From assembly GCA_964429575.1 (NCBI GenBank), contig CAYSCX010000071.1, positions 1 to 8,531 on the forward strand: DNA of 8,531 bases, given 5' to 3'. The stretch comes from CAYSCX01 sp964429575. Lineage in GTDB: Bacteria; Desulfobacterota; Binatia; Binatales; Binataceae. Under the pieces are notes generated by a model that did not search any database, was not told where the DNA came from, and was given only the letters and a program-made list of their open reading frames with translations. The position numbers and the translations under genes are program-made. Position 1 is the first letter of the stretch. Every line of letters starts with the position of its first letter. Shown here one piece after another: positions 1 through 5,566 of this stretch.

Positions 1-1
1 C

Positions 2-571
2 TCACCCCGCCGTGATCGTCAGCGTCGCCGTCACATTCACCGTGTACCCGTTCTGCACCGCCTGCGACGTCGCGAATGCCGCCTCGCCATACAACGTCCC
101 GGTCGTCCCGCCCAGCGTGTTGTTGTCCACCATGAACAGACCCTGCAGCGTGATCGACGTCAGCATGTTGTACACGGCCTGCGACGCGCTGTTATCGACC
201 GAACCGCCCGAGATCGTCCCCGGCGTCCACGTCTGCCGATTCGCCTGGCTCACGTCTGTGCCCGCGATTTCAGTCCACCCCGTATGCGCCGCCATCGTGT
301 CGGCCACCGCGAAGGTTGGCGCGACCCCGCCCTTGATCAGCCCGGCGTACCAGGCTGGCGTCGTAAGCCCGGTCTTGAAGGTCGCATCCAATAGCTTGTT
401 CACGCCTGCTGTCGTCACAAGATTGTCCACGTCCTCCGCCCACATGATGTCGCCGTCGCGGTTGCGGCAGACCACGTGATAGTGCGTCCGCACCGCCTTC
501 GGCCTTATTGCTTCACCGTGCCCCGCGCGCATGAATGAGAGCCCGCTTTCCGTGTTCACCCCACTACCCAC
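2..571 (-). CDS. Phage-type structural protein of unknown function
   Basis: A 189-residue protein, complete at its C-terminus (TGA at 4-2). The start chosen is GTG at 571-569 because GGAGG (582-578) lies six bases upstream. An ATG at 532-530 and a GTG at 610-608 are in frame but lack such a site. The N-terminal part has a polar strand-rich stretch followed by DNLVTTAGVNKLLDATF. The rest is rich in Gly, Ser and Thr with short beta-like segments (GGTTGTLYGEAAF, VNVTATLTITAG). This pattern recalls conserved phage proteins of about 180 residues that sit among virion genes and are usually annotated as hypothetical. No enzymatic motif is visible. It is separated from gene D by about 500 bases of repeats, so it may begin a separate transcript. 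A fibre-associated or decoration role is a guess from composition and context only. Confidence 0.7.
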   Translation of the reverse strand: MGSGVNTESGLSFMRAGHGEAIRPKAVRTHYHVVCRNRDGDIMWAEDVDNLVTTAGVNKLLDATFKTGLTTPAWYAGLIKGGVAPTFAVADTMAAHTGWTEIAGTDVSQANRQTWTPGTISGGSVDNSASQAVYNMLTSITLQGLFMVDNNTLGGTTGTLYGEAAFATSQAVQNGYTVNVTATLTITAG

Positions 572-577
572 TTGATA

Positions 578-582
578 CCTCC
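578..582 (-). promoter_or_regulatory. Ribosome binding site deciding the start at 571
   Basis: The minus strand reads GGAGG, then six bases, then GTG. It is the only strong Shine-Dalgarno match near the possible starts of this gene and is the reason for choosing the GTG at 571-569. Confidence 0.6.
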
Positions 583-610
583 ACTCTTGTCGAGCTGTCG
601 CCGCACGCAC

Positions 611-1051
611 ATAAGCGAATACTCATTTGCCTGCGATTGGCAGTCGCCCCTCGCGCCGGGCTCCGGTTCCCCTTCCCTCAGTCACCCTTCCCTTTAGGGA
701 AGGGGTTAGGGGTTAGGTAGGTCGCGGCTCGCGACCCCTGTCTCCCGTAGGGGCGCACAGCCGTGCGCCCTCTTTCCTCACCTCTCCCCGGGGGAGAGAG
801 CCTGCCCTGAGCCTGTCGAAGGGTCGCTCGCGACGAAAAGTCGTGAGCGGGCGAGGGTCGTTTGGCGCTTGCCACCCACCTCCCTCTGTCATTCAGAGTG
901 GAGTCCGCGAAGCGAAGAATCCCGGTTCTCTCTCCGACCCTCTTCTCTCTCCCCTCTCCCCTCTCCCCGTGAAGCACATTGCCCTTCTCCTCCACCAACG
1001 CGACCAACGGCAGCGATCTGTCGGCGCTCGTTCCACTTCATGCCATTGGGA
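611..1051. repeat. Gene-free mosaic of dispersed palindromic repeats
   Basis: No convincing gene lies between the GTG at 610 and the end of gene D. The stretch is built of repeat-like pieces. They include the copy of the long repeat (674-790), a near-palindrome of CTCTCCCC/GGGGAGAG type (782-799) and CCCTGAGCCTGTCGAAGGG (805-823). Next are a hairpin with arms CTCGCGAC and GTCGTGAG around GAAAA (about 827-847) and a segment TCATTCAGAG...GCGAAGAATCCC (889-924). A pyrimidine-rich run of CTCTCCC units follows at about 930-970. The 805-823 and 889-924 pieces resemble intergenic repeats that I recall as widespread in several bacterial groups. Open frames here on either strand are low-complexity and look accidental. 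Confidence 0.75.
674..790. repeat. Long direct repeat, copy 1
   Basis: About 117 bases that match 8417-8531 in the same orientation with seven substitutions and one 2-base indel by eye. It holds three hairpins in order: CCCTTCCCT / AGGGAAGGG around TT, GTCGCG / CGCGAC around GCT (721-735), and GGGCGCAC / GTGCGCCC around AGCC. It lies upstream of the 571-2 gene, as copy 2 lies upstream of the first tail gene. It is probably a host dispersed repeat rather than a phage element. Confidence 0.85.
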
Positions 1052-1066
1052 GTCGCGGCTCGCGAC
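1052..1066. repeat. 15-base palindromic repeat, just after gene D
   Basis: GTCGCGGCTCGCGAC, a 6-base stem with a 3-base loop. Identical to 721-735, 1076-1090 and 8464-8478, all in the same orientation. It begins immediately after the stop codon of gene D on the minus strand. Confidence 0.8.
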
Positions 1067-2089
1067 TTATCGGCCGTCGCGGCTCGCGACCCGCCGTGCT
1101 TCGATTTCAGTCGTGTATCCACTTCGCCGTTCAAGTCTGTGGCGCGCAATTTCAACCAGGTACTTCCCATCCATCTCTCCGAATCCCGAAAGCTCCACGC
1201 TGTTGCCCGCGACCAGCTTGGTCGCCCCGGGCAATCCGATCACCGCCGTCATCTGCTCCATGTTCGCTCCATGAAGCGCCGCTGCCGCCTTCAGCGCTGC
1301 CTGTTGTGCATCCTCGACACGCGCGATGAGCTTGAATGAGTCGCCGGTAGCGATCGCGGCTGCCGCCGCGGCGCTGAACGCCACCAGTCCCTTGAACTCG
1401 GCGTTGAGGTACGCGACCTCCGCGGCCACGTACGTCCGATACGTCCTTGCCTTGAACGAAAATGTCTCCACGTCGCGGCGTTTCAGCGTCGTCACCGCCG
1501 CGCGCGACTCCAGCTCCAACCGCGAATAGAAAACGAGTTTCCGTCCCCGCACCGTGAAGTCATAATCGTGCGCGAGCGCGATCCGCCTCAGGAAGCCAAG
1601 GTCCGTCTCGCGGTTTTGAGTGACGCGCCTGAACGACACATTCGGAAACACCGGCGCGCCGATCATTCGCAGGCCATGCTTCAGCGCGATCTGCGCCGCG
1701 ATGTCCAGCAGCGTGCGGTTCTCGTATCCGACGCTCTGGCGCGTGCGCAGCGCCGGCGTGATATACGCGCCCAGGCACCTCATCTGCATCACGTCCGGTG
1801 GCCCCGTCAGTTCCAGCTCGTCCACCTGAAACTCGCCCGCATCCAGCAGCTTCTCGCCGCCGTATCCGAGCATCAGGTTCACCACCACGCCCTCGCTCGG
1901 CCGCCACGGCCCCTGCCAGCGCTTGTCCCGATCCTCGATCGCAATCGAAATCTCGGACGAAGCCCCTCCCAATACGTCGCGATATGCAATCCCGACCACC
2001 ATGTGTGAGATGTCCGCCGTGATGTTCTTTCCTTGATAGGTTAGAACCCATCGCGGCGACTGGATTGGATATGCGGCAGCAGCGCTCAT
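1067..2089 (-). CDS. D: Late control D-type baseplate hub protein (P2 gpD family)
   Basis: A 340-residue protein of the P2 gpD / phage late-control D family. The family forms the trimeric hub at the base of the tail tube, above the spike, structurally like T4 gp27 and VgrG N-termini. Family features visible are the early GKNITADISHMV segment, EISIAIEDRDKRW, the VDELELTGPPDVMQMRCLGA stretch, and RETDLGFLRRIALAHDYDF followed by GRKLVFY. It is somewhat shorter than P2 gpD. The start ATG (2089-2087) overlaps the stop of gene X as ATGA, indicating translational coupling. An in-frame extension to 2257 overlaps X heavily and is less likely. The expected end of the fold is near EIEARR. The last residues, VASRDGR, come from a palindromic repeat. 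Confidence 0.9.
   Translation of the reverse strand: MSAAAAYPIQSPRWVLTYQGKNITADISHMVVGIAYRDVLGGASSEISIAIEDRDKRWQGPWRPSEGVVVNLMLGYGGEKLLDAGEFQVDELELTGPPDVMQMRCLGAYITPALRTRQSVGYENRTLLDIAAQIALKHGLRMIGAPVFPNVSFRRVTQNRETDLGFLRRIALAHDYDFTVRGRKLVFYSRLELESRAAVTTLKRRDVETFSFKARTYRTYVAAEVAYLNAEFKGLVAFSAAAAAAIATGDSFKLIARVEDAQQAALKAAAALHGANMEQMTAVIGLPGATKLVAGNSVELSGFGEMDGKYLVEIARHRLERRSGYTTEIEARRVASRDGR
1076..1090. repeat. 15-base palindromic repeat inside the end of gene D
   Basis: The same GTCGCGGCTCGCGAC unit. Read on the minus strand in the frame of gene D it encodes Val-Ala-Ser-Arg-Asp, five of the last eight residues. The nine bases between this copy and the next encode Gly-Arg and the TAA stop. 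Confidence 0.8.
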
Positions 2090-2319
2090 CCGCCCGCCTC
2101 CGTCCGCCACGGCGGCAAATCCTCGGCCTCGAGCGCGGTTTGGTCGAGAATAGGCACTACGATAATCAATCCTGCATCGAACACTGGCTCGATAGCCACT
2201 CCCGGATTCGCCATAATGACCGGCCGATAGTTGGTCGCATCGCCGTAGTACTTCCACCCGAGCAGGTCCCAGCGCTCCCCGCTCTTCGTGAGGTGTACGA
2301 TGAAGCGCGGCGCCGCCAT
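2086..2319 (-). CDS. X: Tail protein X, LysM-like (P2 gpX family)
   Basis: A 77-residue protein of the phage tail X family. These small LysM-like proteins are needed for tail assembly and are encoded just before gene D in P2. The core reads SGERWDLLGWKYYGD, then VIMANPGVA, then GLIIVVPIL, which is the family pattern of a WD/LLG-x-x-YYGD helix, an ANPG turn and a closing VxxP strand. The P2 protein has nearly the same length. The start is uncertain. ATG at 2319 fits the family length but has no clear ribosome binding site. ATG at 2406 would add 29 residues translated across an inverted-repeat element (2322-2383) with no resemblance to the family. The stop overlaps the start of D by four bases. 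Confidence 0.88.
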   Translation of the reverse strand: MAAPRFIVHLTKSGERWDLLGWKYYGDATNYRPVIMANPGVAIEPVFDAGLIIVVPILDQTALEAEDLPPWRTEAGG

Positions 2320-2502
2320 TAGCAGGGTGTTGAGAGAAGCATGGAATACCAAATTGGCATCGACCTTGTTTGCAACCCCCTGCGTGAAAACCCTGTCCTG
2401 AGCCATGGGCGAAGGATCTGGCTGCCTTCCCTGTCCTCTCCCCCGTCGGCAGAGAAGCGAGAGAGCGAGCAGGCTGTTGAAAATGCGCTTTTCAACTGCC
2501 TG
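2320..2502. repeat. Repeat-filled gap between U and X
   Basis: About 180 bases separate U from X in an otherwise tightly packed operon. It contains two inverted-repeat elements, described separately. Between them are a TCCTGAGC...GCGAAGGATCT segment (2394-2418), resembling a dispersed bacterial repeat, and a CTCTCCC...GAGAGAG stretch (about 2434-2466) similar to the one at 781-800. No gene is evident. Confidence 0.65.
2322..2383. repeat. 62-base element with 11-base terminal inverted repeats
   Basis: The left end GCAGGGTGTTG (2322-2332) pairs with the right end CAACCCCCTGC (2373-2383) at 10 of 11 positions. It ends two bases before the family-consistent start codon of gene X, so it displaces that gene's original leader. 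The ends resemble those of the palindrome at 2469-2503 (GCAGGCTGTTG), suggesting one family. Confidence 0.6.
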
Positions 2503-2503
2503 C
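2469..2503. repeat. Near-perfect palindrome at the end of gene U
   Basis: Arms GCAGGCTGTTGAAAA (2469-2483) and TTTTCAACTGCCTGC (2489-2503) pair at 14 of 15 positions around a 5-base loop. The last base is within the TAG stop codon of U. On the transcribed strand it could fold into a long stem but is not followed by a U tract, so it is not a typical intrinsic terminator. Confidence 0.8.
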
Positions 2504-3126
2504 TAGGCGCGCTGCCTGCGCGTGATCGTCGCGGTCGTAACGTCACCTGGTCCAACTAACGCGCTCGGAAGACCCGCGACCCCGAGCAGCCGCAGCAATG
2601 CCGACACTCCCGGCTCCGCAAGCGCGGGCGCCGGCGCGAATTCCGATAGCCCGATCGGCGCAGCCGTCGCCGCCGCCTTCGCCGCATCCCCCGCGCGGCC
2701 CGTCTCGATCACGCCGAGCGGACGCGCCGTGGCGCCCCGGGGTTTCCCTCGATCCGCCGCCCACTCTCTGAGTCGCATGCGCACCGTTAGCGCGATCGGC
2801 TCCCCGCTCGCCGAATGCTGTGTCGATCGGGAGGAAATCGACTCAATTACGAAGTACCCGCGAAACTCGCCGCTCCCAAACACCAGTGCCAACGCGCGAT
2901 GGGCCTCCGCGGCCGCGCGCAGCCGCGCGAGCTGTATCGACGGGTCCGTGAACGACCGATGCAGCACCATCTCGAGTTCGATCGTCTCGAGCCCGCGCGC
3001 CAGCCACTGCAGCCTCGGCCGCGCCTCGACCACCCGATGCTCCGCGTAGTCGTAGCTCCGTTCCGACTCAATCGAGTCAGGCGAGCCGACCACTCGAAAT
3101 GGTATCTCTCCCAATAGTGCAAACAT
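2503..3126 (-). CDS. U: Tail completion protein U (P2 gpU family) with C-terminal extension
   Basis: A 207-residue protein. Residues 1 to about 125 carry the gpU pattern: a start of MFALLGEIPFRV, then RPRLQWLARGLETIELEMVLH, then LARLRAAAEAHRALALVFGSGEFRGYFVIESI and a strand ending in TVRMRLREW. In P2, gpU acts at the head-proximal end of the tail, finishing the tube. The usual length is about 150 residues. Here about 80 extra residues follow, rich in Ala, Pro and Gly, with a hydrophobic SALLRLLGVAGLPSAL patch and a closing DVTTATITRRQ. The role of the extension is unknown. The gene starts three bases after the stop of the tape-measure gene, so they are very probably co-translated. Confidence 0.88.
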   Translation of the reverse strand: MFALLGEIPFRVVGSPDSIESERSYDYAEHRVVEARPRLQWLARGLETIELEMVLHRSFTDPSIQLARLRAAAEAHRALALVFGSGEFRGYFVIESISSRSTQHSASGEPIALTVRMRLREWAADRGKPRGATARPLGVIETGRAGDAAKAAATAAPIGLSEFAPAPALAEPGVSALLRLLGVAGLPSALVGPGDVTTATITRRQRA

Positions 3127-3129
3127 GGC

Positions 3130-4110
3130 TCAGGCTCTCTCGAACTCCGTCCGCCGCCGCCGCGCGAACTCCCGCTCCAGTTCCGAGTAGAGTTGCTCGC
3201 GATGCGATTTCAGCGCATCAACCACTCGCCGCTCCAAATCGTCAGTAGCCAGTTCGCCACGTTGTATGACCACGGTTGGCGACGAATGAATTGCAACTGA
3301 CATCCCGGCCGTCGCCGGTGCCCTTGATGAATCTCCGTGCGCGCGCGGCTTCGCGAATTCATGCGGCGCAAGTCCGCGCAACCGCTCGCGCCCGGCGCCC
3401 GCCGCGCGAAATGCCTCCGTTGATGACGCTCCTTCGAACCGGCGCCCCAGTGTGCCGCCCGAAAACTGCGCAGCCTTCCCGCGCGCGGCCGCGCCGAGCG
3501 GTCCTGCCCCCACCACCTCCGCGATCGCGCCGAGCGTCGCGCTGCTCGTCCGCACCTGCCTCGCGCCGCGACCTCCTATTGGAGCCGCCGCCTCCCGCTG
3601 CGCGAGCGGCCCGAGTGCGCCTTTCATTGACGCGACGCGCGCCATCACCCGCGCGAGCTCTCCCTGTCCGGCGTTCTCCTCGTAGGGGCGCCCAGCTTCG
3701 CGCCCAAGCGCTCGTCTCTTTCGATCGCTCTCGCTCGGTGAGAGAGCGATCGTTCCGTCCGCCCCGCGAGCGCTGCGAAATCGCCGGCCCGATTCCGCCG
3801 CATCCTGCGCTGCCCGAACCCGGCCGATGCGCGCCTGTCCCGCAGCAGCTGTCGCTACCCGCGCAGCGTTCATTCCTTCGCCCGGATCGCTCCCCGCAAC
3901 CTCGCCATCGAGCTTGCCTGGAAAACGGTAGCTTCCGAGCGCGAGCGCCGCCGCCCCGCTCGCGAGCGTTCTACGCAATCTCTCGCTCACGACCTTCGCC
4001 GCCGACAAGTTGTCTGTCGCTCGCGTGAGCTTGTGAAGCCGTTCCAGCGGCCGTGCGACCGCCGCTATCCTCGCGTCCATCGCGCGCGCGCCATTCGATT
4101 CACTTGCCAT
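3130..4110 (-). CDS. T: Putative short tail tape-measure protein (position of P2 T)
   Basis: A 326-residue protein, assigned mainly by position between the E/E' chaperone pair and U, exactly where P2 carries its tape measure. The sequence is helical and rich in Ala, Arg, Glu and Gly. Its C-terminus resembles tape-measure ends: VAIHSSPTVVIQRGELATDD, then a charged coiled-coil-like helix ending in RRRRTEFERA. It is far shorter than usual (P2 T is about 815 residues), and I see no convincing hydrophobic transmembrane segment. If it is the tape measure, the tail would be short. Otherwise it could be an internally deleted gene or a scaffold-like substitute. Residues about 121-144 are encoded by sequence resembling the dispersed repeat (see 3681-3749). 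The start ATG (4110) lies 14 bases after the RRM stop and has only a weak ribosome binding site. Confidence 0.65.
   Translation of the reverse strand: MASESNGARAMDARIAAVARPLERLHKLTRATDNLSAAKVVSERLRRTLASGAAALALGSYRFPGKLDGEVAGSDPGEGMNAARVATAAAGQARIGRVRAAQDAAESGRRFRSARGADGTIALSPSESDRKRRALGREAGRPYEENAGQGELARVMARVASMKGALGPLAQREAAAPIGGRGARQVRTSSATLGAIAEVVGAGPLGAAARGKAAQFSGGTLGRRFEGASSTEAFRAAGAGRERLRGLAPHEFAKPRAHGDSSRAPATAGMSVAIHSSPTVVIQRGELATDDLERRVVDALKSHREQLYSELEREFARRRRTEFERA
3681..3749. repeat. Dispersed-repeat-like segment inside the tape-measure frame
   Basis: Plus-strand order CGTAGGGGCGC, a hairpin ending GCGCCC, a CTCTTTC segment, then GAGAGAGC matches the order in the long repeat (about 748-801: GTAGGGGCGC, hairpin, CCCTCTTTC, CTCTCCCC...GAGAGAGCC) with substitutions and a small insertion of about 10 bases. 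The open frame continues through it without a stop. Confidence 0.6.
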
Positions 4111-4124
4111 CGCCGCGTCCGTGC

Positions 4125-4415
4125 TCAGCCGTTCTCGCGCTCCGCCGACCTCGCCGTGTCGCGCCGCGACGTCGCCATCTCCACCCTCACCGGCCGCCCG
4201 TTGATCTCCGTTCCATTGAGCACCCGCATCGCCGCGTCGGCGTCCTCCGCGCGCGCCATCTCGACGAATCCGAAACCGCGCGAGCGCCCGTCGAACTTGT
4301 CGCGCACAACTTCGGCGCGCTCCACTTCACCGACGCGCGCAAAAGCCTCGCGCAACATCTCGTCGCTGACCTCAAAACTCAGATTTCCTACAAACAATCT
4401 CACGCTCGGTGCCAC
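4125..4415 (-). CDS. Single-RRM RNA-binding protein inserted in the tail operon
   Basis: A 96-residue protein that is almost entirely one RNA recognition motif. RNP2 is LFVGNL (residues 7-12) and RNP1 is RGFGFVEM (46-53), with aromatic residues at the usual RNA-stacking positions (Phe8, Phe48, Phe50). The beta-alpha-beta-beta-alpha-beta order is readable: helix SDEMLREAFARVG, helix DADAAMRVLNG, last strand RPVRVEMA, then a short basic and acidic tail. Bacterial RRM proteins of this size are typically chromosomal single-strand RNA binders. The start is GTG (4415-4413) with GGAG six bases upstream. It lies 25 bases after E' and 14 before the tape-measure gene on the same strand, so it is co-transcribed with tail genes. 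I know of no tail role for this family. It is probably an acquired accessory gene or a regulator of the phage mRNA. Confidence 0.93.
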   Translation of the reverse strand: MAPSVRLFVGNLSFEVSDEMLREAFARVGEVERAEVVRDKFDGRSRGFGFVEMARAEDADAAMRVLNGTEINGRPVRVEMATSRRDTARSAERENG

Positions 4416-4440
4416 AACTTTCTCCGTCTTCCCGCGCTGT

Positions 4441-4626
4441 TTATTTCTCGCTTCCGCTTCCGTCGCCCCGCTCCGCGTCGCTCACCCCGCCTCCCTCCGC
4501 GGCCCCGCCCTCATACTGCGCGACCGCGTCCGTCCAGTACTTGAGCGTTGCGAAATCCATCGCCTCTAATTCGCCCGGCCTGAATCCGAATCGGACGAGT
4601 CCCGCGAAGCCGGCGGCGGAGGGCCC
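4441..4626 (-). CDS. E': E'-like extension, read in the -1 frame of the E chaperone gene
   Basis: This frame has no recognised start of its own except ATG at 4560, which would give 39 residues. It stays open upstream through the slippery heptamer at 4626-4620. Read from there it gives an Arg/Phe/Gly-rich link, then RPGELEAMDFATLKYWTDAV, then an acidic Gly/Ser tail. The E-L-x-A-M-x-x-x-x-L-x-x-W-x-x-x-A spacing matches the P2 E' (GpE) family signature. The proposed E-E' fusion is 161 residues: 102 from E plus 59 from this frame. In P2 the equivalent fusion is a minor tail assembly chaperone thought to bridge the tape measure and tube protein. Independent initiation at 4560 is an alternative, and no good ribosome binding site precedes it. 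Confidence 0.72.
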   Translation of the reverse strand, partial: GPSAAGFAGLVRFGFRPGELEAMDFATLKYWTDAVAQYEGGAAEGGGVSDAERGDGSGSEK

Positions 4627-4925
4627 TGAAAATTCTCGCCGATCACCTCGGCCTGCAGCGCAAGCACGTCCGCGAGTTCCATCTCCAGCACGTCCTCGTA
4701 CACCAGCCGCCCCCCGCCCACTTCCGCCAGTTCGGCGATCAACGCGAACACCACCGCCGTCGGGTCTCCGTTCGCCGCGCTGCGCTGCGCGCGCATCAGA
4801 TCGCGCCCGTATCCCTTGCGCAGTTGAGCGCGTTTGCCCGACGGGAGTTCAATCTCGCGAATCTCTCCCGCCTCCTTCCGCTGCCCATCCACTCGTACCC
4901 CGTTGATTCGAAGTTCTTCGTCCAT
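4566..4925 (-). CDS. E: Tail assembly chaperone E (P2 gpE / Mu gp41-like)
   Basis: A 119-residue protein. It begins with a short beta-rich part (RINGVRV, REIELPSGKRAQLRKGYG) and continues with a helical part (DLMRAQRSA, VVFALIAELAEV, VLEMELADVLALQAEVIGEN), then a proline and acidic serine tail. This architecture and its place between tube and tape-measure genes are typical of the E/G class of tail assembly chaperones, which coat the tape measure during tube polymerisation and are absent from the virion. The start ATG (4925) follows AGGAAGG. The proline/serine tail after residue 102 coincides with the overlap used by the -1 frame, as expected of a sequence constrained by another frame. Confidence 0.82.
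   Translation of the reverse strand: MDEELRINGVRVDGQRKEAGEIREIELPSGKRAQLRKGYGRDLMRAQRSAANGDPTAVVFALIAELAEVGGGRLVYEDVLEMELADVLALQAEVIGENFQGPPPPASRDSSDSDSGRAN
4620..4626 (-). promoter_or_regulatory. Candidate -1 ribosomal slippery heptamer
   Basis: The minus strand reads G GGC CCT in the zero frame of gene E, which fits the X XXY YYZ rule. The downstream E' frame is the -1 frame and is open on both sides. The sequence after it is GC-rich (poly-CCG, then CCGGC and a matching GCCGG further on), but I could not define a clear pseudoknot. Y = C is a less common heptamer than those with A or T, which lowers confidence. Confidence 0.5.
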
Positions 4926-4958
4926 CCGCCTTCCTCGCCTCTCGATGACTCTGCCGCG

Positions 4959-5477
4959 TCATCCGCCCAAGTTACTCTTGAAACTCGATAGTTGGTCTTC
5001 GCCGCCGACCAGGTAGATGTTCGCAAACACGTCGTACAGGTAGATTTGCGTACCCGCCACAAACAGCTCTGCGTGATAGATACTCACTACCGACGTGGTC
5101 TCGACCATCTGATGATGCCTTAAGGTCGAACTGCCTGCGTCCTTGAACACTCCAGTCATCATGTACACCACCGGCAGTTCCGCGCTCCGCCCCTGGCTTG
5201 TGTACTGCTCGAGGTTCCCGCGCACCTGGAACGAATGAGTCTTGAAGGGGCTCGCCGAAAGTGTCAGCGTCTCCGCGTCGAACGACGTCCACTTGATCCG
5301 CGATTCGAGCTTTTCCACTCCCGCCCACAACTCCGCCGTGCCCGCCATGCCGAGCCCCTTGTAGTCAATCATCTTGTGGCGTGGATGCGCGATCTCGACC
5401 TCCTCGGCGCGCCCCAACAGGCCGACTCCGTCGATATATACGTTTGCGTTACTCAGTGAGTTGATCTGGATATTCAT
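4959..5477 (-). CDS. FII: Major tail tube protein (P2 FII family)
   Basis: A 172-residue protein, the same length as P2 FII. It polymerises as hexameric rings to form the inner tube through which DNA passes. Family positions visible are the N-terminal VYIDGVGLLGRAEEVEI, then IDYKGLGMAGTAELWAGVEKLESRIKW, a VRGNLEQY strand, a long basic middle strand, and the closing VGGEDQLSSFKSNLGG (compare the Asn-Gly-Val-Asp-Arg-Leu end of P2 FII). The start ATG (5477) has GAGGAAG a few bases upstream. It follows the sheath gene after about 90 bases and precedes the chaperone E, which is the usual order. Confidence 0.9.
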   Translation of the reverse strand: MNIQINSLSNANVYIDGVGLLGRAEEVEIAHPRHKMIDYKGLGMAGTAELWAGVEKLESRIKWTSFDAETLTLSASPFKTHSFQVRGNLEQYTSQGRSAELPVVYMMTGVFKDAGSSTLRHHQMVETTSVVSIYHAELFVAGTQIYLYDVFANIYLVGGEDQLSSFKSNLGG

Positions 5478-5566
5478 TCTGCTTCCTCAATGTGTATGGC
5501 CCGTTTCCGCTTCATCTCGATGACCCTGGGGCAAGGGCGTCGCGCCGCCCGATGGGCCGTGGTTCT

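Noticed and set aside
12..479. Plus-strand 155-residue open frame
   Set aside because: It lies wholly opposite the 571-2 phage gene, which has phage-protein-like sequence and a strong ribosome binding site.
721..1090. CRISPR array
   Set aside because: The 15-base repeats are few, irregularly spaced (hundreds of bases, then nine) and lie within other repeat families. There are no spacers or cas genes.
678..1170. Two overlapping minus-strand open frames (678-1007 and 889-1170)
   Set aside because: They are composed of the palindromic repeats (peptides such as GSRAAT repeated) and lack a ribosome binding site or recognisable domain.
2469..2503. Palindrome as a rho-independent terminator of the tail operon
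   Set aside because: There is no U tract after the stem on the transcribed strand and same-strand tail genes X and D follow directly. A dispersed repeat is the better reading.
3276..4028. Plus-strand 250-residue open frame
   Set aside because: It is antisense to the tape-measure gene and consists mostly of Arg, Pro, Ala and Ser runs with no domain. It is a by-product of GC-rich coding on the other strand.
5478..5520. Tiny 13-codon open frame (ATG at about 5516) overlapping the tube start
   Set aside because: It has no independent support. The overlap of its TGA with the tube ATG could be coupling but is as likely chance.
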